NCBI RefSeq assembly: GCF_035552695.1
Contig: NZ_DASZKT010000276.1
Coordinates: forward strand, 67,959 to 131,958
DNA from: Actinospica sp035552695
GTDB lineage: Bacteria > Actinomycetota > Actinomycetes > Streptomycetales > Catenulisporaceae
Length of the DNA: 64,000 nt
Direction of reading: 5' to 3'
The notes below the pieces were generated by a model. The model was not told the origin of the DNA and searched no databases. It saw nothing but the letters and a program-made list of their open reading frames with translations. A program made the translations under genes and the position numbers. Positions 16,062 through 24,897 of this stretch are shown piece after piece; within the stretch, counting starts at the first letter, position 1; every line of letters begins with the position of its first letter.

Positions 16062-17447
16062 ATGAGTCTAACAAGCACGACGCGTCATCGTCGCGTCTGG
16101 CCCGCGGCCGCAGCCGCCGCGGCGCTCCTCGCCGCCACCGCGAGCGCGTGTTCGAATCCGAACAGCTCGTCATCAGGTTCCAGCAGCGGTACCCAGACGA
16201 TCACCGTCGCGGTCACCGCGAACCCGTTGATGACCACGATCGAGAACCTGACCGCCGGCGGGTTCGAGGCTTCACATCCGGGGATCAAGGTCAAGTTCGT
16301 CACCTATGACGAGAACACCGAGCGCGCCGACGTGGAGAAGGACGTCGCGGCGCACGGCGGGCAGTACGACGTGGTCATGATCGGCCCGAACGACATCGCG
16401 TCGTGGGCCGACAACGGCTGGATCGACGGCCTGAACACCGAGGTGGGCCAGGACGCCTCCTACGACGTCAACGACCTGCTCGCGCCGATCAAGGACGCCC
16501 TCAGCACGAAGGGCCAGCTCTACGCGCTGCCGTTCTACGGCGAGTCCTCGTTCATGATGTACAACAAGAAGATCTTCGCCGCGGACGGGCTGACCATGCC
16601 GGCCAACCCGACCTGGGCGCAGATCGCGCAGCTCGCGGCCAAGGCGAACAGCCCGTCGAAGAACGTGGCAGGCATCTGCCTGCGCGGCCTGACCGGCTGG
16701 GGCGACAACCTCGCCTCGCTGGACACGGTGATCAACACGATGGGCGGCGCCTGGTTCGACAAGAGCTGGAACGCGAAGCTCACCTCGCCGGCCACCGAGG
16801 CCGCGGTGAACTTCTACGTCAACCTGGTCAAGCAGGACGGTGAGCCCGGCGCGGGCAACGACAGCTTCAACCAGTGCCTGAACCTGTTCGAGCAGGGCCA
16901 GGCCGCCATGTGGTACGACGCCACGGTCGGCGCCTCCACGGTGGACGCGACCGGCAGCCCGATCGACGGGAACGTCGGCTTCGCGCCGGCGCCGGTCGAC
17001 CTGACCAAGTCCTCCGGATGGCTGTGGACCTGGGCACTGGCCCTGGAGTCCTCGTCGAAGCACCAGTCGGCGGCCGAGCAGTTCATGAACTGGGCCACCT
17101 CGAAGCAGTACATCGCGTACGACGCCTCGAAGAACGGCTGGGCCGCGGTGCCGCCCGGGACCCGGACCTCGACGTACCAGAACCCTGAGTACCAGAAGGC
17201 GGCCGGGGCGTTCGCGAACCTGACGCTGCAGCAGATCGACTCGGTCAACATCAGCCAGCCCGGTGTGGCCCCGCAGCCGGTGCCCGGCGTGCAGTACGTC
17301 GGCATCCCCGAGTTCGAGGACTTCGGTCAGCAGGTCTCGGCGCAGATCACCGCCGCGATCGACGGGCAGGAATCGGTGTCGGCGGCACTGAACACCAGCC
17401 AGCAGATCGCGCAGCAGGCCGTGATCAACGCGGGCTACAAGAGCTGA
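16062..17447 (+). CDS. sugar/polyol ABC transporter substrate-binding lipoprotein (SmoE/MtlE-like)
   Basis: A 461-residue family 1 extracellular solute-binding protein. A signal peptide with a lipobox, 'AATASACSN', ends at about Cys30, so the mature protein is lipid-anchored outside the membrane; a Ser-rich spacer follows. The body has the bilobed binding-protein pattern: 'KVKFVTYDENTERADVEKD', 'YDVVMIGPNDIASW', and 'LPFYGESSFMMYNKKIF' near residue 155. It is similar in length to sorbitol/mannitol-binding proteins, and the genes that follow (two permeases, mannitol dehydrogenase) support a hexitol ligand. ATG 16062 follows CTGGAGGA. No ATPase is encoded in the operon; a shared MsiK-type ATPase encoded elsewhere is likely. 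Confidence 0.9.
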   Translation: MSLTSTTRHRRVWPAAAAAAALLAATASACSNPNSSSSGSSSGTQTITVAVTANPLMTTIENLTAGGFEASHPGIKVKFVTYDENTERADVEKDVAAHGGQYDVVMIGPNDIASWADNGWIDGLNTEVGQDASYDVNDLLAPIKDALSTKGQLYALPFYGESSFMMYNKKIFAADGLTMPANPTWAQIAQLAAKANSPSKNVAGICLRGLTGWGDNLASLDTVINTMGGAWFDKSWNAKLTSPATEAAVNFYVNLVKQDGEPGAGNDSFNQCLNLFEQGQAAMWYDATVGASTVDATGSPIDGNVGFAPAPVDLTKSSGWLWTWALALESSSKHQSAAEQFMNWATSKQYIAYDASKNGWAAVPPGTRTSTYQNPEYQKAAGAFANLTLQQIDSVNISQPGVAPQPVPGVQYVGIPEFEDFGQQVSAQITAAIDGQESVSAALNTSQQIAQQAVINAGYKS

Positions 17448-17457
17448 CGCGAGCAGC

Positions 17458-17486
17458 GCCGGGCGGGTCCGCACTACCCGCCCGGC
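17458..17486. other. intercistronic hairpin between binding protein and permease genes
   Basis: GCCGGGCGGGT and ACCCGCCCGGC form a perfect 11-bp stem with a 7-base loop, starting 10 bp after the binding-protein stop and ending 39 bp before the first permease. There is no T-run. Such structures in ABC operons commonly stabilise the upstream mRNA or attenuate read-through, so that binding protein exceeds permease. Confidence 0.7.
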
Positions 17487-17525
17487 GCGTCCCTCGGTTC
17501 CGTTCTTCGAACGAAAGGCCCGCTT

Positions 17526-18470
17526 GTGACTGTCCTGACCACCGCGCCGCGCAAGCTCGCGCTGGCGCCACCGCGAAGCAGACGGCGCGGCGCCGCGTGG
17601 CTCAAGCGCCTGCCGCTGCTCCCGGCGATGATCTTCACGATCGTCGTCACGCAGATCCCGTTCCTGCTGACACTCTGGTACAGCTTCCAGAAGTACAACC
17701 TGAACTACCCGAACCGTCCGCGGCAGTTCCCGACCGTGGCCAACTACCGGGAAGTCTTCTCGGACCCGATCTTCCGCACGGCCGCGCTCAACACGCTGGA
17801 ATTCACGGCCGTGCCGGTGATCGCCTCGGTGCTGCTGGGACTCGGGATCGCGATCCTGCTCAACCGCCGCGTGTTCGGACGCGGCCTGCTGCGGACGCTG
17901 ATCATCAGCCCGTTCCTGGTGATGTCGGCGGCGGCCGCGCTGATCTGGAAGTACTCGATCCTGGACACGACGTTCGGCGTGCTCAACTACGTACTCAAGC
18001 CCTTCGGCGTGCACAACGTGAACTGGATCGGGACGCACTCGCAGCTGACCATCATCACGTTCCTGACCTGGCAGTGGACGCCGTTCATGGTGCTGATCAT
18101 CCTGGCCGGCCTGCAGAGTCAGAACGAGGAGATCCTCGAGGCGGCGCGGGTGGACGGCGCGGGCGCGTGGCGCATCTTCCGCGCGCTGACGCTGCCGCAC
18201 CTGCGGATGTACCTCGAACTCGGCATCCTGCTCGGCTCGATCTACATCGTGCAGGCCTTCGACTCGATCTACCTGATCACCCAGGGCGGCCCGGCGACGG
18301 ACACCACGAACCTGCCCTACTACATCTACCAGGTGGCTTTCCAGGCCTATGACATCGGCCGTGCCTCGGCCATGTCGGTGGTGGTCGTCGTCGCCACGAT
18401 CATCATCGCGACCCTGGCGCTACGCACGATCTCGTCCATCTTCAGCGACGACGCGATGAGCCGAGGCTGA
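17526..18470 (+). CDS. sugar/polyol ABC transporter permease (SmoF/MtlF-like)
   Basis: A 314-residue inner-membrane permease of the MalF type with six predicted helices; the first is around residues 35-58 ('LPAMIFTIVVTQIPFLLTLW'). The cytoplasmic EAA loop that docks to the ATPase is clear at about residues 200-220 ('EEILEAARVDGAGAWRIFRA'). The start is GTG 17526. It is separated by one base from the second permease, so the two are probably translated together. Its substrate is that of the upstream binding protein, probably mannitol or sorbitol. Confidence 0.92.
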   Translation: MTVLTTAPRKLALAPPRSRRRGAAWLKRLPLLPAMIFTIVVTQIPFLLTLWYSFQKYNLNYPNRPRQFPTVANYREVFSDPIFRTAALNTLEFTAVPVIASVLLGLGIAILLNRRVFGRGLLRTLIISPFLVMSAAAALIWKYSILDTTFGVLNYVLKPFGVHNVNWIGTHSQLTIITFLTWQWTPFMVLIILAGLQSQNEEILEAARVDGAGAWRIFRALTLPHLRMYLELGILLGSIYIVQAFDSIYLITQGGPATDTTNLPYYIYQVAFQAYDIGRASAMSVVVVVATIIIATLALRTISSIFSDDAMSRG

Positions 18471-18471
18471 C

Positions 18472-19332
18472 ATGAGAGCACCGCTGACATTCGCCGACCG
18501 CCGCTCGAAGCTCGCCACCCGGCTCGGACTGGGCCTGCTGACCTGGGTCATCGTCCTCGTGTTCTTCTTCCCGGTGCTCTGGATGGCGTTGACCGGGTTC
18601 AAGACCGAGACCTCCGCGAACACCCCGACGCCGCAGTTCGTCTTCCGTCCCACGCTCTACGAGTACCAGTCGGTCTGGTACGGCACGCCGGGCACGGCCG
18701 GGCTGCGCGGCTTCCTCGAACACTCCGTCCTGATCTCGGTGGGCAGCACGATCATCGTGATCGCCCTCGCGCTGCCGGCGGCCTACGCGCTCGCGATCCG
18801 GCCGATCCGGAAGTGGCGGGATGTGCTTTTCTTCTTCATCTCGACGAAGATGCTGCCGATCGTCGGCGCGATCATCCCGCTGTTCATCCTCGCCCGCGAC
18901 CTGAACATCCTGGACACGCAACGGCTGCTGATCCTGCTGTACTCGGCGATGAACCTGCCGATCGCGGTATGGATGCTGCGCTCGTTCCTGCTCGAGGTGC
19001 CGATCTCGGTCATCGAGGCCGCGCAGGTGGACGGCGCCAAACTGCCGCGCCAGCTGCGCTCGGTCGTCATCCCGCTGATCACGCCGGGACTGGCCGCGGC
19101 CGCGCTGCTCTGCTTCATCTTCTCCTGGAACGAGTTCTTCCTCGCGGTGAACCTCACCACGACCAACGGCGCGACCGTGCCCATCTACCTGGTCGGCTTC
19201 GTCGCGCCCGAGGGACAGTTCCTCGCCCATCTCTCGGCGGCCGCGACCGTGGCCTGCCTACCGGTGCTGATCGCCGGCTGGGCCGCGCAGGACAAGCTCG
19301 TCCGCGGCCTGTCCATGGGCGCCGTGAAATAG
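18472..19332 (+). CDS. carbohydrate ABC transporter permease (SmoG/MtlG-like)
   Basis: A 286-residue MalG-type permease with six helices; the first is 'LLTWVIVLVFFFPVLWMALT'. The EAA loop, 'VIEAAQVDGAKLPRQLRSVV', lies near residue 183. ATG 18472 follows the preceding TGA by one base. It forms the membrane channel with the preceding permease. The C-terminus ends shortly after the last helix, as is normal for the family. Confidence 0.92.
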   Translation: MRAPLTFADRRSKLATRLGLGLLTWVIVLVFFFPVLWMALTGFKTETSANTPTPQFVFRPTLYEYQSVWYGTPGTAGLRGFLEHSVLISVGSTIIVIALALPAAYALAIRPIRKWRDVLFFFISTKMLPIVGAIIPLFILARDLNILDTQRLLILLYSAMNLPIAVWMLRSFLLEVPISVIEAAQVDGAKLPRQLRSVVIPLITPGLAAAALLCFIFSWNEFFLAVNLTTTNGATVPIYLVGFVAPEGQFLAHLSAAATVACLPVLIAGWAAQDKLVRGLSMGAVK

Positions 19333-19401
19333 CCGGCGCCCCGCGCCGCCGCAACTCGTCACGTACCACTTCTCAGCCCTCGAACACAGGGAGGCTTCCG
19401 C

Positions 19402-20883
19402 ATGCTCTCGCACCACGCCGACAACCCCGACGGCCTCCAGGCGGTCCTGTCCGGCCCCGGATACGACCGCTCGGCCGTCACGGTCGGCATCGTCCACTTC
19501 GGCGTCGGCGGCTTCCACCGCGCGCACCAGGCCGCGTACCTCGACTCCCTGATGAATCAGGGGAACGCGATGGACTGGGGCATCTGCGGCGTCGGCGTCA
19601 TGCCCGCCGACCTCGCGATGCACAAGGCGCTCATCCCGCAGCAGGGCCTGTACACGCTCGTCGTCAAGCACCCCGACGGAACCCTCGAGCCGCGGGTGAT
19701 CGGCTCGATCGTCGACTACCTCTACGCACCCGACAATCCGCAGCACGTCCTCGAGATGCTCACGCGGGAGCAGACCCGGATCGTCTCGCTCACCATCACC
19801 GAGGGCGGGTACAACTTCAACCAGACCACCCACGAGTTCATCGCGGACGAGCCCGGCGTGGCGGCGGACCTGCGGCCGGGCGCCACGCCGTCGACGGTCT
19901 TCGGCTACGTCGTCGAGGCGCTCGATCGCCGCCGACGCCTCGGGATCCCGCCGTTCACGGTGATGTCCTGCGACAACATCCAGTCCAACGGCCATGTCGC
20001 ACGCGCGATGTTCACGGCGTTCGCCGAGCTTCGCGATCCCGAACTGGCGCAGTGGATGAGAGACCACGTGCACTTCCCCGACTCGATGGTCGACCGGATC
20101 ACGCCGGCGACCACCGACGAGGACCGCGAGCAGCTGCACCGTGAGCTCGGCATCGAGGACAACTGGCCCGTGATCTGCGAGCCGTTCACGCAGTGGGTGC
20201 TGGAGGACGACTTCAGCCTCGGCCGTCCACGGTTCGAACAGGTCGGCGTGCAACTGGTCGACGACGTCGCGCCGTACGAGCTGATGAAACTCAGGCTCCT
20301 CAACGCCAGCCACCAGGCCATCGCGTACTTCGGGCACCTGCTCGGACATCGCTACGTCCACGAGGCCGCGACGGATCCCCGGCTCGCGCGGTACACGCGC
20401 GAATACATGGACGCCGAGGCGACGCCGACGCTGCTCCCGGTGCCGGGGGTCGACCTGGACGCGTACAAGTCGGAACTGCTGGAACGCTTCGCCAATCCGG
20501 GAATCCGGGACACGATCGCCCGGCTGTGCGCCGAGAGCTCGGACCGGATCCCCAAGTGGGTGCTTCCGGTGATCCGGCACAACCTCGGCACCGGCGGCCC
20601 GATCTCGCACGCGACCGCGATCGTCGCGAGCTGGGCCCGCTACGCGGAGGGCGTGGACGAGCAGGGGAATCCGATCGAGGTCGTGGACCGGCTCGCCGAC
20701 GAGGTCGGTACCGCGGCGCGGAAGTATCCGCGTGACCCGCTGGCGCTGATCAAGCTCACGCACCTGTTCGGGGACCTCGCACAGAACGAGCGATTCACCG
20801 AGGAGTATCTGCGGATCGCGGACGGCATTCACACCGTGGGCGTCGCGCAGACGCTCGCCGAGCTGGCGGCGCCGGGCAGATGA
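19402..20883 (+). CDS. mannitol 2-dehydrogenase family protein
   Basis: A 493-residue long-chain polyol dehydrogenase (mannitol to fructose, NAD-dependent). The N-terminal nucleotide-binding segment 'VGIVHFGVGGFHRAHQAAYL' is at residues 28-47. The catalytic block 'LMKLRLLNASHQAIAYFGHL' places K296, N301 and H304 one residue off the K295/N300/H303 set of Pseudomonas fluorescens mannitol 2-dehydrogenase. The length is exactly that of the family. RBS GGGAGG precedes ATG 19402. It links the importer to the kinase that overlaps its stop codon. Arabinitol or other hexitols are alternative substrates within this family. Confidence 0.93.
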   Translation: MLSHHADNPDGLQAVLSGPGYDRSAVTVGIVHFGVGGFHRAHQAAYLDSLMNQGNAMDWGICGVGVMPADLAMHKALIPQQGLYTLVVKHPDGTLEPRVIGSIVDYLYAPDNPQHVLEMLTREQTRIVSLTITEGGYNFNQTTHEFIADEPGVAADLRPGATPSTVFGYVVEALDRRRRLGIPPFTVMSCDNIQSNGHVARAMFTAFAELRDPELAQWMRDHVHFPDSMVDRITPATTDEDREQLHRELGIEDNWPVICEPFTQWVLEDDFSLGRPRFEQVGVQLVDDVAPYELMKLRLLNASHQAIAYFGHLLGHRYVHEAATDPRLARYTREYMDAEATPTLLPVPGVDLDAYKSELLERFANPGIRDTIARLCAESSDRIPKWVLPVIRHNLGTGGPISHATAIVASWARYAEGVDEQGNPIEVVDRLADEVGTAARKYPRDPLALIKLTHLFGDLAQNERFTEEYLRIADGIHTVGVAQTLAELAAPGR

Positions 20884-21815
20884 TCATCGTCTCCGGGGAG
20901 AACGTCGCCGACCTGCTCCCGGCCGAGTCGGGCCTGATGTACACGGCCCTCGGCGGCGGCCCGGCGAACACGGCGGTGGCGGCCGCGCGGCTCGGTGCCG
21001 AGGTGAGCTTCGCGGCACGCTTCGGCTCGGACGCGTTCGGGACGGCGTTCCGCAATCGACTCAGCGATGCCGGAGTCGATCTGAGGCACGCGGTTCAACT
21101 CGACGCGTCCTCGGCTCTCGCCCTCACGAGGATCGACGCCGACGGCTCCGCGAGCTACGACTTCTGGTTGCGGGGTGCCGCCGACTTCGCCGCGACGGAC
21201 CTGCCCGAGGCCGGGCCGGATGCCGGCGAGATCCGGCACATCGGGTCGCTCGCCGCGTACTGGCCGCCGGGCGCGGACGTCGCCGAGCGCTGGATCGAGC
21301 GCGCGCCGGGGACGGTGACGTTCGATGTCAATCTGCGATCGATCGTGCTCGGGCATCAGCCCGACGCCGTCCGCCGGCTCGAACGTCTCGTCCGGCGGGC
21401 GGATGTCGTCAAGGCCAGCGACGAGGACCTGCGCATGGCCTTTCCGGACGTCGCTCCGGAGGAGACGGCGCGCAGGTGGCTGGACGGCGGCGGACTCGGC
21501 GCCCCGACGCTGATCGTGCTCACGCTGGGGGCCGAAGGGGCGGTCGGGCTCTTGCGCGGCGGGCGCCGCGTCCACGTTCCGGCTCCGAGAGTCGAGGTCG
21601 TCGACACGATCGGCGCCGGTGACGCGGCCATGGGCGCGCTGCTGACGAGGCTCGACGCCGTGGGGCTCGACGCGGTGTGCGAGCACCTCGAGGAGACGCT
21701 GCGCTTCGCCGTCGCGGTCGCGGCCCTGGCCTGCACGAGGGCCGGAGCCTACGCGCCGTCGGCCGAGGAGGTCGACGCCTACCTCGGGGCCGCGACGGCT
21801 CTCGGATCTACGTGA
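20880..21815 (+). CDS. PfkB family sugar kinase, probable fructokinase
   Basis: A 311-residue ribokinase/PfkB-fold kinase. An N-terminal 'ALGGGPANTAVAAARLGAEV' forms the G-G-x-x-x-N substrate region near residue 25. Near residue 245, 'DTIGAGDAAMGALL' is the C-terminal PfkB signature with the catalytic Asp in GAGD. The start ATG overlaps the mannitol dehydrogenase stop as ATGA (20880-20883), showing translational coupling. Context makes fructose, the product of mannitol 2-dehydrogenase, the likely substrate and fructose 6-phosphate the product. It ends 8 bp inside the convergent small membrane-protein gene. Confidence 0.92.
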   Translation: MIIVSGENVADLLPAESGLMYTALGGGPANTAVAAARLGAEVSFAARFGSDAFGTAFRNRLSDAGVDLRHAVQLDASSALALTRIDADGSASYDFWLRGAADFAATDLPEAGPDAGEIRHIGSLAAYWPPGADVAERWIERAPGTVTFDVNLRSIVLGHQPDAVRRLERLVRRADVVKASDEDLRMAFPDVAPEETARRWLDGGGLGAPTLIVLTLGAEGAVGLLRGGRRVHVPAPRVEVVDTIGAGDAAMGALLTRLDAVGLDAVCEHLEETLRFAVAVAALACTRAGAYAPSAEEVDAYLGAATALGST

Positions 21816-22002
21816 ACATCGTGCTGAGCAGGTGGTTCGCGGTCGTGATCACGGTGTTGAGCTGCGCCGCGATCACGGTCGTCGAGACCTGGGCGCCGAC
21901 CATCGCCGCCACGAGCATGTGGCTGATCCGGAGGCCGTCGCTGCGCATGAAGAACATGAGCAGGCCGCCGAGTATGGCAAGAAGGGGCAGGGAAAGTACC
22001 AC
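21808..22002 (-). CDS. small single-helix membrane protein
   Basis: A 64-residue protein: an N-terminal hydrophobic helix ('VVLSLPLLAILGGLLMFF'), then a polar segment 'MRSDGLRISHMLVAAMVGA', and a moderately hydrophobic Thr/Val-rich tail. The 'R-x-x-G-L-R-I-x-H-x-L' pattern after the helix recurs in small actinobacterial membrane proteins of unknown function. GTG 22002 is chosen because GAGG lies 9 bases ahead. It follows the next-upstream gene by 11 bp, so the two form a probable operon. It overlaps the kinase gene by 8 bp tail to tail. No function is assigned. Confidence 0.6.
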   Translation of the reverse strand: MVLSLPLLAILGGLLMFFMRSDGLRISHMLVAAMVGAQVSTTVIAAQLNTVITTANHLLSTMFT

Positions 22003-22013
22003 GGTGAATCGCC

Positions 22014-22376
22014 TCAAACAGTACGTGGGGCCTTCGGCAGTTGACACAGTTCGCTCTTCGCGCCCGTCGACAGGTCCGTGAGCCAGAGCGCGCCGACCCC
22101 GCCCTCGCGCCCGAGGACCTCGACGACGTCGTGCCCGAACTCGATCGTGCCGCCGTTGCCGGCCACGATCACGCGGTCCCCGCCGAGTCCGGGATGGGTG
22201 AGTACGAGCGCGTAGTCGCCCGGCTTCGCCCGCTGTTCCTCGCCGACCGTGAGCGCTCCGTCGACGTGCAGTTCGGCAGTGCGACGCAGCGGACTGACGC
22301 GGAATCCCTCCCAGGTGCCGGAGGCCGTGGCCGCGCCGAGCGCGACCGTCCAGTAGCCGGTGGTCTTCTCGTCCAT
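22014..22376 (-). CDS. hypothetical protein
   Basis: A 120-residue soluble protein beginning 'MDEKTTGYWTVALGAATASG', with a beta-strand-rich middle ('DYALVLTHPGLGGDRVIVAG') and a C-terminal 'TIEFGHDVVEVLGREGGVGA'. The alternation of short strands and Gly turns suggests a small all-beta fold. No signal peptide or membrane helix is seen and the family is not recognised. The ATG at 22376 follows a weak GGCGGACGG; a 40-residue in-frame extension looks non-coding. It is co-directional with the small membrane-protein gene 11 bp downstream. Confidence 0.6.
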   Translation of the reverse strand: MDEKTTGYWTVALGAATASGTWEGFRVSPLRRTAELHVDGALTVGEEQRAKPGDYALVLTHPGLGGDRVIVAGNGGTIEFGHDVVEVLGREGGVGALWLTDLSTGAKSELCQLPKAPRTV

Positions 22377-22633
22377 CCGTCCGCCTGCCTTCTTCGCGAG
22401 GGTGCTGCTTCGCGACAGTCGATGGGGGCGCGGGAGGAGGAGCTCCCGCGCACAAGGTCCATCATTCGGCGGCGGCTGACGGGGTGCCAACCGCAACAGA
22501 CCCGAATGGAGGCACGGCCGAACGGATGAAGATTCTCAGATTCGACCCGATCGAAATCGGGCCCGTTCACCCGTTCGCGTGAGGAAAGCTGAAAACGCGG
22601 GTCCGCGCGCGGCCCTGCGGCAACCCTGGTGCC

Positions 22634-24370
22634 ATGCCCACATCGCAGAACCCTCACTTCGCGGGACCGTTGCCGCGCCGGACGGTGCTGCGCGCCGCGG
22701 CGGTCTCCGGGCTGGCGGCGCTCGGCTGGCAGACCGCGTTCCGGATACCCGCCGCGGCCGACGCCGACGTCCCGCCGAACGTGGACTGCTATACCCAGGC
22801 GTATCGCAACTGGTCCGAGGAGATCCGCGCGGACGACGTACTCACCTGTTCGCCGCGGACAGTGGAGCAGGTCGTCTCGGTCGTCAACTGGGCGCATGCC
22901 AGGGGAATCCGCGTGCGGCCGACCGGGATGCGGCACGGCTGGTCCCCGCTGACGATCACGAACGGCGGCACCCGAGACAGCATCCTGATCGATCTGACCG
23001 AGCACATGGCCTCCGTCGAGGTCTCAGCCGACGCGCACGGCCCGACCACCGTCACCGCGCGGACCGGCGTCACCATGACGGCCCTGCTCACCGAGCTGGA
23101 GCGACACGGCTACGGCGTCGCCTCGTGCCCGGCCCCCGGCGACCTCTCGCTCGGCGGCGTGCTGGCGATCGACGGCCACGGCACGGCCATCCGGGTGAAC
23201 GGCGAGCCGAACGTGCCGGGCCAGACCTTCGGCACCATCAGCAACCTGATCACCTCGGTCACGGCGATCGTCTGGGACGAGTCGCAGGGCGCTTACGTGG
23301 CGCGCGACTTTGACCGTTCGGACTCTGAGATGCGTGCTCTCCTCGTGCATCTCGGCCGGGCGCTGATCGTCCAGGCCACGCTGCGCGTCGCCCCGAACCG
23401 GCGGCTGCGCTGCGTCAGCCGGACCGACGTCACCGCCGACACGCTGTTCGCGCCCCCGGAGCACGCGGGCGAGCACAGTTTCGCAGCGCTCGTCGAAGGG
23501 TGCGGCCGGATCGAGACGATCTGGTTTCCCTACACGCAGTCGCCCTGGCTCAAGCTCTGGAGCGTGGCCCCGGAAAGGCCCGCCGCCTCGCGCGAGACGA
23601 CGGTCCCGTTCAACTACCCGTTCTCCGACGAGATCCCCGAGGTCGCCTCGGAGCTGCTCAAGCTGATCGTGGCCGGCGACACGTGGGTCACGCCGCTGTT
23701 CGCGCAGGTCATCTCGGCAACGGTGCCGACGGGACTGCTCGTGACGGACAGCGCGGACCTGTGGGGCTGGGCGAAGAACACGCAGCTCTACGTCCGTCCG
23801 ACCACCCTGCGCGTGACGGCGAACGGATACGCCGTGCTGACGAGGCGAGCCGACATCCAGGAAGTCGTCTCCAAGACGTACGCCTACCTGAAGCGCACGC
23901 TCGCCGAGTATCAGGCCGAGGGCGACTTCCCGATCAACGGTCCGTGGGAAGTGCGCGTCACGGGGCTCGATGACGCCTCCGACTGCGAGGTGCCCGGCGC
24001 CCGCGAGGCCATCCTCTCCGCGGTCCGCCCGCGCCCGGACCGCGACTACGACGTCGCCGTCTGGCTCGACCTGCTCACCCTCCCGGGCACGCCGTCGTCG
24101 ACGCGGTTCTACGAGGCCTTCGAGCAGTTCCTTCTCCAGGAGTTCAACGACGCCACCGCGACGCTGCACCCGGAGTGGTCGAAGGGCTGGGCCTACGGCC
24201 CGGACGGCGCGTGGACCAGCACCACGTTCCTGCACGACGTGATCCCGGCGGCGGTCCAGGGCGGGCACGCCTTGAACGACGGCTGGCAGGCGGCCCTCAC
24301 TGCATACGAGTCGCTAGACCCGCATGGTGTCTACGGGAATGCGTTCCTGGACGCGCTGATGACGGGCTGA
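22634..24370 (+). CDS. Tat-exported type II cholesterol oxidase (covalent FAD, VAO family)
   Basis: A 578-residue secreted flavoenzyme. The N-terminus has a twin-arginine signal ('LPRRTVLRAAAVSGLAAL'). The FAD_binding_4 domain follows, with 'VRPTGMRHGWSPLTI' carrying H101 at the position of the histidine that covalently holds FAD in Brevibacterium sterolicum BCO2. The C-terminal cholesterol-oxidase substrate-binding domain contains 'INGPWEVRVTGLDD', in which E439 and R441 match the Glu-Arg pair gating the BCO2 active site. The reaction would be oxidation and isomerisation of 3-beta-hydroxysteroids to 3-keto-4-enes with H2O2 release. There are no sterol catabolic genes nearby, so other alcohol substrates are possible. 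Confidence 0.88.
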   Translation: MPTSQNPHFAGPLPRRTVLRAAAVSGLAALGWQTAFRIPAAADADVPPNVDCYTQAYRNWSEEIRADDVLTCSPRTVEQVVSVVNWAHARGIRVRPTGMRHGWSPLTITNGGTRDSILIDLTEHMASVEVSADAHGPTTVTARTGVTMTALLTELERHGYGVASCPAPGDLSLGGVLAIDGHGTAIRVNGEPNVPGQTFGTISNLITSVTAIVWDESQGAYVARDFDRSDSEMRALLVHLGRALIVQATLRVAPNRRLRCVSRTDVTADTLFAPPEHAGEHSFAALVEGCGRIETIWFPYTQSPWLKLWSVAPERPAASRETTVPFNYPFSDEIPEVASELLKLIVAGDTWVTPLFAQVISATVPTGLLVTDSADLWGWAKNTQLYVRPTTLRVTANGYAVLTRRADIQEVVSKTYAYLKRTLAEYQAEGDFPINGPWEVRVTGLDDASDCEVPGAREAILSAVRPRPDRDYDVAVWLDLLTLPGTPSSTRFYEAFEQFLLQEFNDATATLHPEWSKGWAYGPDGAWTSTTFLHDVIPAAVQGGHALNDGWQAALTAYESLDPHGVYGNAFLDALMTG

Positions 24371-24746
24371 GCACCAGCAGCGCGGCGCTGGCCAGGGCCG
24401 CGACGCCTTCGGCGACGGCGGTGACGACCTTCTCCGTGTACCAGATCGGTTCGTACATGTTCGGCAGCGGGCCGAGCGCGCCGACGTCGACGTACCGGTA
24501 GAGCAGCACGGCGCCGAGCGCGCTGACGGAGATGAGCAGCGCGAACGCGGCGGACGGCCGCCGCCCGCGCAGCAGGATCCACAACGCGGCCAGCGCGGCG
24601 AGGGCGGCCTGCAGGCGGAACAGCGTGCCCTGGGTCAGGTGCGTGCCGTTGCCGTCGAACTGACCGGCCAGGTCGGCGTGCACATACGCGTCGACGGCCA
24701 GACCGGCCGCGGCGATGATGCGCAGGAGGCTTCGGACGAGGTTCAT
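24297..24746 (-). CDS. four-helix membrane protein, unknown function
   Basis: A 149-residue integral membrane protein with helices at about residues 4-22, 45-62, 66-87 and 107-128, and a loop carrying 'VDAYVHADLAGQFDGNGTH' between the first two. The last ~25 residues are basic and lie antisense to the end of the cholesterol oxidase gene (74-bp tail-to-tail overlap). That tail is compositionally unlike the rest and may be an extension past a lost stop codon. Similar small proteins are frequent in actinobacteria but have no defined role. Its start faces the promoter region of the cupredoxin gene. Confidence 0.7.
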   Translation of the reverse strand: MNLVRSLLRIIAAAGLAVDAYVHADLAGQFDGNGTHLTQGTLFRLQAALAALAALWILLRGRRPSAAFALLISVSALGAVLLYRYVDVGALGPLPNMYEPIWYTEKVVTAVAEGVAALASAALLVLSPSSARPGTHSRRHHAGLATRMQ

Positions 24747-24897
24747 GTCCGCCTAGACGGATGCGGCACCGTTTCGGCTCATTTGTTCCGCCGATCAGGT
24801 GAAAGATCGCGGCGCTCAGGCGAGCCGGACACGGACCGAGGCCGTTGGTTGCCCAAGGTCGGAGACGACATCTCGCACCCACTTCTCGGAGGTCCCG

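Noticed and set aside
16272..18200. 642-codon open frame on the minus strand
   Set aside because: Antisense to the binding protein and permease genes; low-complexity Arg/Gln/Val composition without motifs.
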